A stretch of DNA of 64,000 nt from Desarmillaria ectypa (GCA_030407005.1 JAUDYN010000011.1:1354501-1418500); one strand, 5' to 3'; shown: positions 1-11,554, counted from the first letter of the stretch. The notes: generated from the letters alone by a model not told the origin. A program made the numbers and translations.

Positions 1-139
1 TGGTAATGACAGCTAACATTGCCAGATTCGAATCCCACACTACTAGAGAGTCCCTGCAACCTCAGCTGGCTATCGGGGCTAACGTGGTTAGTTGCCAATC
101 GCCGAAAAGCTTCACCGAAAATAATAATAATAAAAAAGA

Positions 140-385
140 GGGTTGGTTCCATGGGGATATTGCAGAGAAAAATATCCTTTACTCAACTGACACCGATGGC
201 CGGAAGAAGTCTTTGCGACCCATCCCTAGCAGAGCGGTAGTAGTGTGATGTTGATAGACGAGAGCAACGATCCGGTTTGGAAAGCCGATGTTATATCCGT
301 TAAAAGGGGTCCTAGTGACTTCGTATATTCAATGATCCAGCGGATGATAGAGAACAAGGTCAATTACTTGGATCTCATTGCCTGA
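140..385 (+). pseudogene. C-terminal remnant of a fungal protein-kinase-like gene
   Basis: The piece starts with a protein-kinase catalytic loop (GWFHGDIAEKNIL) and runs to a TGA at 383-385. It aligns closely, at DNA level, with the last exon of the kinase-like gene at 22953-25535. It has lost about 5 bp just after the catalytic loop, where the DLS motif should follow, and most of the acidic linker, so it is out of frame and cannot make a kinase. Its last ~35 codons (VWKADVISVKRG... to NYLDLIA) appear to be the natural C-terminus of this family, which the intact copy lacks. There is no N-lobe upstream in the window, so either the gene is cut by the window edge or only this fragment exists. 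The dead reading is seen directly; the family label rests on the catalytic-loop motif. Confidence 0.7.
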
Positions 386-549
386 CAGTGTTCAAGGGGA
401 TTGCATGAACGTTTCTTGAAGGCCAAACAGATAAACCGCAAATTTCGACCATTATTTACTGTCTCGCACTTATTATACCTTCCTCGGTTCCAACTTTCTT
501 CATCTTTCAATTTCTTTTGCAGTCGGGTATAGGCTTATAGCACACATTC

Positions 550-3128
550 TCTTCTATCCTGTAGAATTGTGAAAATGTTGGTGATTACACGCATGCTTAA
601 CGGTTCAGGTTCAGCAACCATGACAGCTATAGGAAGAGAAGGAAAGCATCACTGGGTTCCAAACCGACGATCCAAGACTGTGATCGAGCCATCACTCCCC
701 TCGAGGTTGAATAAAAACACGAATTCTTAAGCATATGCATCTCTGTTGTACATACCCGACCATAGCCCATTTCAGCACCAAGGCAACTATGAACTCGACC
801 TGTCCCAGTCCCACTCTGGCGCACTCCATTCAGGCATTTCCGTCTCAAACCCACCCAAACTCGTCGTGTACCTCAGCGCATGAAGAAATATATACAGTTT
901 CTCCGGCTTCGGATCTGGATGAAGTGGTAAGTAGCATTCGGGGCAGTAGTGCTGGTCAGCTTCGACCAACGGAGTCTGCACTACAGGTGCCAATCCCTGC
1001 GCGCGTTCTAGTGCCTCGTCAACGGACAGTTGAGGCGCATCCGTGACTGGAGTGGTGTCATCAGGAGTTCGTGGTGTAATCGGTGTCGCAGGGCTCGCTC
1101 CTGACCTGAAGACGTTCAAAGTCTCATCGACGAACTCAGTCTTGCCCTTTCTCTTCTTGTTACGTGGAGGCGGAGGTTTTAACGCCCAATGCTGTGGTCG
1201 CAGTGGTTCCTTCGCCCGGAAAACGACATCTCGCCACCTGCTCCAGTCTTCTGATTCATCCTGTATGTTGTGAGCTTATGATTCAGTAATATTAGACTGA
1301 TACTCACCTTCATATTTCTCAGACGTGTAATGACTCCAACAGCTTCACTGGAAAGCGGTACAGGTGATCCCATACCGATATCTTTCCCTGTCTCTCGAGG
1401 TAGAAGTTTCAGCTCGGACGTCAAGGCAGACGAGTCTCCATCCTTGGCCAATGATTCAGGACTACCACAGAGCTCGGTGCTGTCTTTGAGATGTGGAGGC
1501 GGAGCGGGAGCAGACCGTTCATCACTGGGAGTGAGATCAATGCCACCTCTTCCTAGGCTGGCACCCTAAACAAATGCAAGATGACTTGAGAAGGTGAATA
1601 GCAAAGAGGAAAGTATACAAACCCAGATTTTGGTCTCGGAATAGACAGGATCATTAGCGATGGGGTGTCCCAAGTATTGCAGGTGTACGCGAATTTGGTG
1701 TGCTATATACCATATGAGACCCTGTATATTTCCTAGGATGATCGAACATACATCGACCCGTCATAGGCTTGCCTGAAGAAAGTGGGTAAGAACAGTATCA
1801 TATTAAAAGTAGCCGACTCACAAAGGACGACACTACTATCCGTTTTTGAGTCATATCGAATCCGAATGAACACAGTTTTGGCTGCCTAAACGAAATATTA
1901 GTTTGGAATGACAGTCACAAGACTGTACTCACTTTGCCCTCTGGATGTACAACGTTCAAACCCATTTGTCTATCAATTGTAAGCAGCGGTTCTTCGCAGA
2001 CGATTTCTTCCCTACGCGACGTCAATTACAGGGATGGTTTGATCATAAGAAAGGGAACGCACTCGGGGAATTCTCCTTTGCACCTCGCCACATATTCTTT
2101 CTTGATGGAACCATCCATAAATTCTTTGGTCAGTGATCGAGCACGTTCCGTGGAGGTTGGAAGGATCATAAGCCCTGAGGTCAACCTATCCAGCCTATTT
2201 ACGGCTTCAAACTGTTGGCATTGGTCGTAATAAGACGAGATGTAATACGTACTGTATACCTTCTCAAAACCAAACTCGGTCATGAGAATCTCAACCAGAG
2301 TATTCCGATAGTATCTCCCTGATGCATGCACAGGCTAGAAAGGAGTCAGGTGGAGGATAGAATGGAATGAACAGTATAGACGAACGAACGATGCTGCCCG
2401 GTTTGTTCACGACGATGAACTCCCGATCCTTGTCCTCGAAGAGAACCTTGACTGGCGTTGATGTCACCGGTGGCTCATGACGGTGAACGACATTCCTGGT
2501 TATACGTTAGCTAAGAACGAAGGGGGAACCGAGGACGATGTACTCCATGAGGTCTCCATCTTGTATTATTGTGTCAGGCTTGGCCGGCTGGCGATTTAAT
2601 GTAGTAACTCCAGATTCTAATGCATATCTCTGCAGCGAATACATGATACATGAGCACGAAGAAGAAACTATCAAGCTCAAACGACGTACATAGTATTCCA
2701 TCGACCGATCTCTAAATTCTGTAGAAACAACCTCGAGTATCTCGCGACCTATCCATCTCTCCTTGGCATATGTGCTGTATGGGTACCAGTACGGTGGTAT
2801 CTTCCGAAGGCCATGCGCAACAGGCGGTACTTGAGGTTCAACATCGGCCAGCGTAGTAAGTACGAGGCTTGTCATGACTCGACTGAAAAAACTCGAAGGC
2901 GAAAGTGGTAATTGTGGTAGCACGAATCTTGCGCGAGACGCGAGACGGTCAATTCTAGGATAGGCCACCTTGATGATAATTCTAAGAAACCGACGAGCGA
3001 GGTGAAGTGTAGCCAGCGGGCCGTCTTGAATGGCAAGAAACAAAAAATGCGGTATGTGTGGCTGTGTGAAGCCCTCACGTGTTTTCCTTCACCCTAACCC
3101 TAAGTCACTTCTTGTTCATTCCCGTCAT
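550..3128 (-). repeat. Left arm of a 2.55 kb inverted duplication
   Basis: The reverse complement matches 18535-21085 nearly base for base, with scattered substitutions and single-base indels mostly in introns. The arm contains a whole pseudouridine synthase gene plus its promoter. Similarity stops around 550 and within about 20 bp of the CWC15 start codon. Because the promoter half next to CWC15 is included in both arms but CWC15 is only here, this arm is probably the parental locus. Confidence 0.9.
787..2875 (-). CDS. RluA-family pseudouridine synthase, RIB2/PUS9-like (copy 1)
   Basis: Eleven exons give a protein of about 525 residues. The N-terminal third carries the fungal RIB2/PUS8/PUS9 signature ([15 protein letters not shown], then an S4-like segment). 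The catalytic core has [15 protein letters not shown] followed by the RluA motif [10 protein letters not shown] with the catalytic Asp, then KPMTGRTHQIRVHL. Such enzymes convert uridine to pseudouridine in tRNA of the cytoplasm or mitochondrion. The C-terminal ~240 residues are Ser/Pro-rich and lineage-specific; they end in a CPEC-containing tail. The ATG at 2873-2875 was chosen because it fits the family start and no upstream in-frame ATG exists. It differs from the copy at 18778-20864 by a few residues (for example Ile/Val, Arg/Lys, Asp/Gly), and all splice sites are kept. It is divergent from CWC15. Confidence 0.88.
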
Positions 3129-3146
3129 CTACACCCATATACCTCG
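2876..3146. promoter_or_regulatory. Shared divergent promoter of the pseudouridine synthase and CWC15
   Basis: Only 271 bp separate the two start codons, so both genes must be driven from this stretch. It contains CCCTAACCCTAA at about 3092-3103. Nearly all of it, up to within about 20 bp of the CWC15 ATG, is copied upstream of the second pseudouridine synthase gene. That copy may therefore keep its own promoter. No TATA box is obvious. Confidence 0.6.
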
Positions 3147-4154
3147 ATGTCTACAGCTCACAGGCCGACATGGGATCCAGCACAGGCCAAAGATGTCAAG
3201 GGAGGCTCTCGCCAGTTTTCTGTCCGAGATATGGCATCACACACGAAGTTAAAATTCCGGTACGACATGTCTGTACTTTTTCATGCCTCGCCGGCTAATG
3301 CACTGTAGACAAGTGGGTCAAACATCAACGGACGAAGTCAAGCAAAGAAACCTACGTGCCGAACTTTTGGCCGCCGAGCAAGAGGCACGGAACAGGAAGC
3401 GCAAAGCTGAAGGAAAGGCGCCGCTCATAGAAGATGCGCCTGCGGACGACGAAGCCAACAAGCGGAGAAAGCTCCTGCATGATGCCATTGCTCTCGACAA
3501 GGACGATGACGACGATGATGATAGAAAGGGAGAGGACAAGGACAGGGACAAGGACAACGCTGACGAAGAAGACAGGTGCGTTTCTACGTAAAGCCTGCCA
3601 TATCTCTGGTGGCTTGAATTTATCTTAGTGAGGATGACTCGGACGATGACGAAGACGACACTGCAGAATTGCTACGCGAACTTGAAAAGATCAAACGCGA
3701 ACGAGCAGAAGAAAAGGCACGACAAGAACGTGAATTGTCGGCTTCACAAGCGGCGTCGCGAGAAGCAGAAATTGCCACCGCCAACCCTCTTCTCAACCTG
3801 GCGGCTGCCTTGGGACAGGAAACGCCTACTGGAGTGAATACTACTGTACCCGGGACCTTCTCTGTGAAACGACGTTGGGATGACGGTACGTGTCCGTTCT
3901 CTTTCCAGCTCCCGCACCAATATAATCTGTTTCTCCAGACTTGATTTTCAAGAACCAGGCCATGGACACGAGAAACAAGCCTCAGGGCCAGTTCGTTAAT
4001 GATCTCCTGCGGACGCAATTTCACAAGTGCGTTATTACGCTCGCTTTCACTGCTGCCTCTCATTTTTATGCAGGAAATTCATGGCAAAGTTTATCAAGGT
4101 TTGTTAGTCGAAATTCTGGAGTCTACGTGTCACTGATTTGTATTTTCACAGTGA
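3147..4154 (+). CDS. cwc15: Pre-mRNA splicing factor CWC15 (Cwf15)
   Basis: Six exons encode 250 residues. The start [12 protein letters not shown] with the following [18 protein letters not shown] block matches the conserved Cwf15/Cwc15 N-terminus. The centre is acidic and Lys/Glu-rich with a run of Asp, as in the family. The C-terminus [11 protein letters not shown]...[21 protein letters not shown] is the second conserved block. Exons are 3147-3259, 3309-3575, 3629-3885, 3939-4026, 4074-4098 and the stop codon alone after a last intron at 4152-4154; without that last intron the protein would gain two residues. CWC15 belongs to the Prp19/NineTeen complex and is present in active spliceosomes. 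It is transcribed divergently from the pseudouridine synthase gene. Confidence 0.95.
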
Positions 4155-4994
4155 CTCCTATGTACAGGTATCTATACGCTGCAATAATATATATCAATCA
4201 ATTTTAGATCAGCTTCTTGGCTGGCACTTGACACGACCATGATATCGTACACTTTCAGACCGAAAAGCGACCACTATGCAGGGGATGCCGTAGCCCCAAT
4301 CTTCAAGTTAGCTAGGAGGGGGGCGTGAGCAGATACTATCTGCGAGTTGAACAAATAAACGTACCATTTTCTCCGCCGGAAGTGGGTGTGCTAAGATCGT
4401 ATTTTTGTGCTTTGTAGTCAATAGTCAAAATGTCATTCCAGGACTTGTTTCCATCTCTGAAACTTAACAGTGCGGGATCCGTCGAGAGCCCAACGCAGAT
4501 CGTATATGCCAGCAAATAATGCCTTGCAGTCTGTTTTTACAGTGGAGCTGAGCAAAGGAAATTCTATAGAGATATGTCTGTTTCTCACTCATTGGCACTC
4601 CTCTGGCTGCCTTCTGTAAGCGATAATTGATGCTCAGTAGATCATCCGGCTCTTCTGGACGGTGAGTGCGATTGCTGTAATGCCGGACGCTGTTAATGTA
4701 TGTTGAGCCCTTTGTCGCAGAAGTGACGGAGGAGGTCCCAAGTCTATTAAACAACGGCAAAGAGCCTTGAACCATTTCAGAAGTAAATTCTATCAGGAAG
4801 GTTCAAGATTGGCTTCCTCAGTATTCTTTGGGGGGCCATCAACGGCAATGTGCCAGTCGAAAGGTAGTATGCTGCGTCGCGTCGTTAGTTTGTCAAGACC
4901 TATGGAAAGCCGAGTTCGGATGTGTTGTCTACGAGACAAGAAGGGCTGAGACGATCCGATCCGAAACCTGATTTCGAGATGGATCTACTGGATG
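4155..4994. other. Intergenic stretch, no supported gene
   Basis: Short open frames on the minus strand (for example 4464-4775) show no family signature, no plausible start and no splice context. The right end (from about 4907) still shows DNA similarity to the 3' part of the F-box fragment at 7155-7640, so part of this stretch is decayed F-box gene. Confidence 0.5.
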
Positions 4995-5360
4995 TCATGA
5001 AAACATTTGCGGAGCCCAACGAAATGGGGCAGACCTCAGAGGGCTGAGTATGTGCGCAGGGCGGCGTCTCTGTTTGGTTTGGTGAGATCGACGTGACAGG
5101 TAGTAATGGTATGGGTAGAGTCGGGGAGAAAAGGGCGGTAGATGGAAGACTTTGGTACGGATGATAGAGCTCAGGTAGAATAGGTATCCGATGGTTGGAA
5201 CGTAGATGTCTCGAGATGTAATGCTGGCGTACACGTCCCTCAAGAGGCTGCATACACGGGGGCATACAGTCATGAAGGCAATACGGTCATCAGAAGGATT
5301 TTCAGAGTACCAAAACTCGGAGATCATAATCTCGACGACCTCGAAGGGCAGTTGAGCCAT
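4995..5360 (-). pseudogene. F-box protein fragment A
   Basis: The open frame starts MAQLPFEVVEIMISEFWY and continues with the FMTVCPRVCSLLRDVYASITSRD segment. This is the short F-box of the lineage-expanded Agaricomycete F-box proteins, which recruit targets to SCF ubiquitin ligases. After about 60 residues the frame turns into low-quality sequence and stops, whereas family members run to 400-600 residues with leucine-rich repeats. Downstream and upstream stretches (to about 5830) contain other LRR-like scraps such as LIYLHLENLVLNF. It lies in inverted orientation to fragment B at 7155, with about 430 bp of DNA similarity. I read it as a remnant, not a working gene. Confidence 0.6.
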
Positions 5361-5829
5361 CGTCGGTGTCAGGAAAGAGTGGAGAAGCTAAGAGAATTTC
5401 GGCATTTCGGTATGTCTCGGTAAAATTCAAGACAAGGTTTTCGAGATGAAGGTATATGAGTTCTGATATAATCCAATGAAAATGACTCAGTCCGAGGGAT
5501 GTCGAACATGACCGCGTTGTTGGACGGTAAACAGGCATTGTCTTGACAGAAATGCAGGCTGGTCACGACGGCAGTCCTCTGGAGAAGTCGCAAGTTTAGC
5601 TCATCGTTCCTTGGGAAACGACGGACACACCTTTGTTCTGCAATCCCTGCCATTGATTGAACTTGCTCATGTTTCATATTACCTGTGCCTCGTGAGGGCT
5701 CTGAAACGTCGTCATAGTGTAACAAAAGAATGTATTCGCACAAACCATCGAAAACAACCTTTCGGTTGTGGATATAGCGGATGTGATAGCGACAAAAATT
5801 TCGATTTTTATCAGGATATACAACCTCTG

Positions 5830-6586
5830 CTACCGCTTCAAGAAGGGGTTTGCAATTTCCTGCGAAACCCTCTTCGATCCCCACGTACTCGCAATAGTTG
5901 CACGCGCCTCCTGCGGGGACACTCTCTTTCCATCAATAAAGCAGTTGTCATCCAATGGAATGTGCCACCGCGTGGGCTTCCCATCTACACGGATCATGAA
6001 CTCCATTTTGCTCCGGCCAGGTAGCAAGTAGGCCTTATTGAAGGGGAAGCAGAGGCCTTTGGCTGGACCTGTCCGGATGGTCTGGAGGAATAGATTGCGC
6101 TGTCCATGGTCAGCCAAGATATCGAATGCCAGAACGTAGGAAGAGCGCATTTGCATGACCACGGCTGTAGTAACACAACCCGACATGAAAACCAAGGCGG
6201 CGACGGAGAGACGCTCCCATGTTGACCGGAGAATACGATGCGTGTGGTCATTCTCGTTGTCGTCATTGTCAGTAACATATGCCGGTTTTTCCGTGGATAT
6301 CTTCGTCCAGTTGTTCCATACAAGGTCCATCGTCGACGCGCTGTTCGCTCAAATACTGAGCAAAACGAATTGAGCAAAGGAGGGGTGGGACGCACGTAAA
6401 AACGATATTCAACCCGAGCAATCCATAAGTCCAGTTCACCCACCAGGGCAGCCGTGTTTTCTGGTAGAGCAGAAACTCCTGGTCGGGTCGAGGTCGGATA
6501 GCCGACGCTTTTCCTATAAGATTTGTTGCTGCCGTACGATGGCGCAGACGCCTTATGCCATCACCTAGCCGCCGAAAAAAGCTCAT
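5830..6586 (-). CDS. Two-TM protein, possibly TMEM223-like mitochondrial protein
   Basis: Two exons (6396-6586 and 5830-6340) encode 233 residues. The N-terminus is basic and Arg-rich (MSFFRRLGDGIRRLRHRTA), consistent with mitochondrial import. It is followed by LLYQKTRLPWWVNW and two hydrophobic segments at roughly residues 55-75 and 100-120. The C-terminal half is soluble, with LPGRSKMEFMIRVDGKPTRW and a final EARATIASTWG motif. This arrangement (a leading LL-hydrophobic block, two TMs, a beta-rich tail) resembles TMEM223, an inner-membrane factor in complex IV biogenesis, but the match is by layout and weak motifs only. The open frame is clean and the intron conventional, so a real gene is likely. 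The family name is an inference. Confidence 0.55.
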
Positions 6587-7154
6587 CTGGGTATTCGATG
6601 AGGCAGATATATAGAAAGAAAATAGCACATACCAAAGAGTCGTAAGACAAGTTGATTCTCGTTGTTTATCCAGGTTACCCACGGTGATGGGGAACGTCGT
6701 CTAGCTGGCCTCGGTCCTCGTTTTCTTTCGCGTAGCGTAACAAAGGCCGGAAGACACGGGGCCGACTCTACTGATGATGATGGAAGTATTGTACCAGGGA
6801 GCAAAGGAGGACGAGCTCACGTGGTATTAGTTGATGCAATCCTTGTCTAACGTCGACGGCATCGACAATCTCACTGCGCCCCGACGTGCAACATTATCGC
6901 CAGGCTCGGGACAGTGCGAAGCATGACTACTACGGAAAACGAACAAGTTCAGTAGCAGAACTTGCAGTAGGTGTGTCTGTTGCTTCACGAAGGATGAACA
7001 GCTGAATTTGTGATTTCTCTAGAAGATTGCTCGACATTAGTTCCACTGTTGCGACCGACATATACTTGGACTGCCACGGATCCCCTCGTGTCTTAAATTC
7101 TACCGAGACATACTGAAAGGTTCAAATTCTCTTCCCCACTCTTGACACCGGCGA

Positions 7155-7640
7155 TGAATGCCTGTATCACCCAGCTTCCCTTCCGAGGTCGTCGAGATCA
7201 TCATCTCCGAGTTTTGGTACTTTGAAGATCCTTCTGATGACCGTATTGCCTTCATGACTGTATGTCCCCGTGTATGCAGCCTCTGGAGGGATGTGTACGC
7301 CAGCATTACGTCTCGAGACATCTACGTTCCAACGGATACCTATTCAACCTGAGCTCTTCATCCGTACCAAAAGGTCCTCAGTCTACTGACCTTTTCTGTC
7401 AAAATCTACTCGTACGATCACTTGCCATGTCGATCTCATCGAATCAAGCAACAACTCAGCTTTGTTCCCATACATAGTGTTCTGCCACATGCCCAATTAT
7501 GTCGGCTTTCGCAAATGCTTTCTTAACATTCAGTACATCCACCTCGAACTCAAGCACCTCCCTGGACCTCACTACAGCCCATGGAAGGTGTTGAACAGAC
7601 CCATCCGAACCCGAGTCTCCACAAGACTTGATGAAGCGAA
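7155..7640 (+). pseudogene. F-box protein fragment B, frameshifted
   Basis: This is a second copy of the F-box fragment at 4995-5360 in the opposite orientation. The same block (EVVEIIISEFWY... CPRVCSLWRDVYASITSRD) is present, but one extra C at about 7183 puts the ATG at 7155 out of frame with the F-box. Farther on, YVGFRKCFLNIQYIHLELKHL resembles an F-box-protein leucine-rich segment in yet another frame. Multiple stops separate these pieces, so it cannot be translated as one protein. Confidence 0.65.
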
Positions 7641-9299
7641 AACACGGCTCAGTGTGCTACCCGTAGATTGATACAACATCATTGATGATCTTCCGGATAT
7701 CGACGAAGCCGATCCCAGTGGATCCGAGAATTCGTTGGCATACTACTTCAGCGAGTTGAGTCGCAATATAAATCAGTACAGCTGGCTGGTAAGTTGCATG
7801 TTCGAGAATCACCCCTATTCGTTTGCGTCTGCAGCACAAGGTCCGACGCGCCCCAGCGGTGCCCGTCGTTTTCACAGCCCCATATACTGCGAAGAACGAG
7901 GGAAGGATATGGGGTATCAACCATCGATTCTGGAAGGCGGGCAGAACGCCCACGAGTGAGAGACATACATATCTTTGATATTCCGTGCTCAATTTCTTTT
8001 TGCGATTGGATATCAAGAGCTTTTTTTGTGGCCTACTCGATGATATGTTCTGCAACAATTGCCCAGGGGTTAAGCTTCCCACGTGGAGACATGATAGTAG
8101 TGCGGAATGAGGGTTTCAAGTCAGTGATGCAAGAACGTTTACCGTGAAACACCGTACCGTAGTCGGAGAATCATCGTATGTGTATCCCATTTTACTCGCA
8201 TGTGCACATATTTACTATAGTGGTAGTTCCGAGTCGACAATGGACATACAAGGCGTGTCTAACGTGACAGCTGAAATACGAGACATACAATCGGTCACCT
8301 CGGAGGCTTTTCCGATTCAGAAACCGCCGGCTTCGATGCAGGTCAGATATTGTGTTGGTCACATCTCTATGTCTGTACCATTGTGTTTATATGTTCACGT
8401 TGCTTGGTGCCATGAACTAATGAAGCGCCGAATGTCAGCCCGGTTATTTGTTGTTACTACGGTGGTTGTAGAAAATCTAAAGAATGATGGATACTTACAC
8501 GCAAAGCTTCCTTTTGACCTCGTTGAGACAATCATCTCCGACTTTCACATGCACAGATTGAGATCGCCATGTCAATTTTGTTGAGTTTACAAGCGATGTG
8601 GTCATACTTAGTCCCATAATCATTCTTCTGTCCCTTGTCCAATCACGCTGTGCTGTATTATTAACGCAATCCTGATCTGCTTTCCATCCAGTTTACCCCG
8701 CACTTCGCTACTTCTGCTAGTCGACGCCTTTGGAATTGGTGCAATTCCGGAATTGGAGAAATATTGTTGAAAGAGATTCGTTCGCGTATACCCTGAGTAC
8801 TTATCACATCTTGTCTTGTTCTTACTTACCTTATTAGTTATACACCCCTTTCTTCGATCACTGTAAGTTTCGGTTACCCAAGTACCTCAGTCGTTTCACT
8901 TCCGTTGTGCCAGACTGAGTATACTGATATATATTCTCCTCGTATTAGATATGCTTTGGATGGATTGGGTCGCTATTGTGCCAGGGCGTGAATGAAAATT
9001 TGGATGGCGACGCGGATTGGTTGGTGAGGGCTCAGCACTTAAGTACGCGTATATGTCACATGATATTTACGTGACCTGTACACGAGAAGAAAAATATTAT
9101 TTATTAATTAATTAAAATACGTGTCTCCGGGCCGGGCCACTCCCTTGTCCTGTTTCAATGCTGTAAAAACTTGTCCGTACAGCTGAGCGCATCCTTGCAG
9201 CCAAAATCTCTCTGATGTACCCTATCCTATCAGCTCCATACTTTTGTCTGTACACCACCGTCACTGTAAATGATGACGACCGACCTGAGACCGATCCGC
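7641..9299. other. Gene-poor stretch with a third F-box scrap
   Basis: At about 8505-8560 (+) the sequence encodes KLPFDLVETIISDF, the start of the same F-box type, and then falls into a stop. Nothing else here can be assigned. The sequence is AT-rich around 9085-9120 (repeated TTAATTAA-like words). Confidence 0.5.
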
Positions 9300-9690
9300 G
9301 ACAGGCACGTCCGGGATCCCAACTCAGCGGCAAGTACAGAATTCGGCAGCAATAGAATGAAGCAGGAAAAAAGTTCTACAGCCCACAGGAATCAGACCTT
9401 AGCTTCGTATTTCTAGCTGTTTGGATGAAGATCCCGTCTCTACGGGCAGTCAGCCATACCCCGGCTCATACATCTCCATTGCCAAATCAAGGGTGGGTCA
9501 CATTATCCAGCTCGTCCAGTAAGCTCTATATTATTCTTAGCAGCTCCGAGTTCCTTGATATCTCCACGCACAGAATGAAGTTCTGCCGTTAAAACCGACC
9601 AAGCTTGTCGTCCATACCAAAGTCTGACGCAGCAACATTGTGTCAATGTCTAGATCCACAAGCCAACAACCGTCTTGGTCCAGGTGTACC
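9300..9690 (+). repeat. Diverged direct repeat, unit A
   Basis: This ~390 bp unit is recognisably similar to 9920-10330. Shared landmarks in the same order include CTCA GCGGCAA, CTACAGCCCA, TCTAGCTGTTTG, TCTCCACGC, ACCAAGCTT, GCAAGCC/ACAAGCC and CAGGTGTACCATTT. No coding frame is kept. A shorter third relative of its right edge lies near 6985-7060 (AGAAGATTGC, TTGCGACCGACATAT). Confidence 0.6.
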
Positions 9691-9919
9691 ATTTGAACTT
9701 GTGATTATCTAGAAGACTGCCTGACGTCAGATTTCATGGTTGCGACTGACCTATATGACCTTTTACCGTCTAGCAACGCGGATAACATTCGACATCTCCC
9801 GGATCCTTTCGTTGGGTCTATATATCAGGATTCAGATACCAAAACTGTGCGAACAGAAGGTAACAATCCTTTCTACGATGTTCTTGGGTGTGAAACTTAC
9901 ACAGCTCTTCCAGGATCCC

Positions 9920-10330
9920 GTCCCATATATCTCGAGCTCCCCCTCAGCGGCAAAATACATATATCCTCTGTAATACCGTGCACGGAAAGGCACGATGTTT
10001 ACAGCCCATAGGATTGGGCTTCGGTCAGGCTCTAGCTGTTTGCCTGACGATTCCGTCTTTGCATGCCGCCGGCCGAACCCCGGGTCCGCTCATACAACTC
10101 TAACGCTAACCCGATGGGTCTCATTGTCCATCTCCAGCAAACATCTATACCAACCTTAGTGGCTCATGGCTCCTTGACAGTCTCCACGCGCAGACTCCGC
10201 TTCTGCTGTAAAGAACAACCAAGCTTATCGTCCAGTACAGACGTTGTGCTCCCAGCCCCGCCTGCCGAATGCCAAATTGTCTAGATTGGCAAGCCAGCGA
10301 TTGTCTTGAGCCAGGTGTACCATTTACGGA
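9920..10330 (+). repeat. Diverged direct repeat, unit B
   Basis: This is the partner of the unit at 9300-9690, about 620 bp apart. It has the same order of landmark words and many substitutions. There are no terminal inverted repeats and no coding capacity. It looks like an old tandem duplication of non-coding sequence. Confidence 0.6.
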
Positions 10331-10744
10331 CATCGTATGGGAAACGCGGACTTGTTGTTAGGTGACCGTAATGCAATTTCTACAGAAAGGTCAAACTCGT
10401 AGGTTCCCTTTCTTTTATAGGTGACTGAAATACGGGAAATCTAGCGTGGATCAAGCAACTTCAAAGTCAAGCTCATCGAGCTTCTTTCAGGCGCATCGCA
10501 AGTCTCACAGAAAGCACAATCCAAGGCATCAAGGCAAGGTATAACGTATCGTTGAGCAATCCTTGTCACCCATACTGATAAAGAGGCTTCCAGAACCCTT
10601 AGCCCCCGAAGCTGTATGGCTGTTACCCTCTCATGCTAACGGTACTATCTGCTGTCAACGGCAAACTCTATGGATAAACAACTGCTAAAGTGCTGTAGAT
10701 TTCAGAGTATAAAATAGCTTGGTCTCCTCAATACACCTGCGACC

Positions 10745-10777
10745 ATGGTCCTGATCTGTCAAAACTCGACGGTATGA
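10745..10777 (+). promoter_or_regulatory. Ten-codon upstream ORF overlapping the main start (ATGA)
   Basis: A short frame begins at the ATG at 10745 and ends in a TGA at 10775-10777, which overlaps the ATG (10774-10776) of the next gene. Such start-stop overlaps can allow reinitiation or repress translation in fungi. The arrangement is seen; its effect is inferred. Confidence 0.35.
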
Positions 10778-11554
10778 TAACCCTGCTGACCACCATCGTG
10801 ATGATCCAAACGACGTGTGCCAGCCCCATATCCGGGCATGTCATCAATGTATCGGGCGTGCCGGACTTGGGATATGACAGTATTGGGATTGCGTACGCGT
10901 TTTTGTCGTTGATAGTGCGTCGATTAACCTGGTTTCTTTCAGGTCCCAGGAAACACAGCCTGTGGGAAGTGACGACGGCGATGAAGCGCCCAAGGCGGCT
11001 AGCGGCTCTCCTACACAGGAAGTTCTTTCAAGTACTTCGGGTGCGGGGCTCCCGACTGCGTATGTGTATGAGAATCAAGCAGTGCCGATCTTGGCCGTTG
11101 ACGGTGAGTGAATTTCTTTCAAAAAGATGGTAGGTTATATATGTGTGCGTTAGGTACGACGTATCCATCAAGGATGATGATTCGCTTCCCATCTAGCACT
11201 GTTTATTATGGTGTGGAGTCGACATCTACACCGAACATATCCTATGTTTCATCAAGCTGTGCATCGACATGTAATCTCTCCGCCAGCAATGTCATCCTGT
11301 CAGCCATCCTGTCTTCCGTTCTCACGGTGTTACTCTTCACAATTCTCAAGTGGCTCCAAGGCGTAAGATGTTTGTTACTTCGTAGCGAAGATGCGCTCAC
11401 CAAGGCCCTCTATTAGTATCTAAGAAGAAAATTCAAACGGGCGAACAATAATTCGGACACATGCGGCGGAAATATAGCTTCTCCGTCTTCTGCGTATTCC
11501 GATCCCAGTGGAGTCGCAGACCCTGTGCATTTGAGCTTGAAGTTGTCTTCTTAA
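10774..11554 (+). CDS. Orphan single-pass membrane protein with signal peptide
   Basis: Four exons (10774-10892, 10943-11103, 11154-11362, 11417-11554) restore one 208-residue frame. Residues 1-17 (MITLLTTIVMIQTTCAS) form a short signal peptide. A Ser/Thr/Glu-rich extracellular part follows, with several Cys near residues 125-135 (SSCASTCNLS). One transmembrane helix (about 140-160, ILSSVLTVLLFTIL) is followed by a basic stop-transfer YLRRKFKR and a short Ser-rich cytoplasmic tail. This gives a type I topology. I do not recognise the family. The first intron was chosen as 50 nt with a GTACGC donor because the shorter alternatives are below normal length. It precedes the RING gene on the same strand. 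Confidence 0.55.

Noticed and set aside
10..80. TTCGAATCC near the left edge as a tRNA T-loop
   Set aside because: No T-stem pairing and no acceptor or anticodon arms around it.
3092..3105. CCCTAACCCTAA, telomere-like
   Set aside because: Only two units, inside a gene promoter between ordinary genes, and similar words occur in the other arm; not a telomere.
5369..5884. 171-residue minus-strand frame downstream of the two-TM gene
   Set aside because: Overlaps the end of that gene in another frame and has no coherent domain; at best LRR-like debris of an F-box gene.
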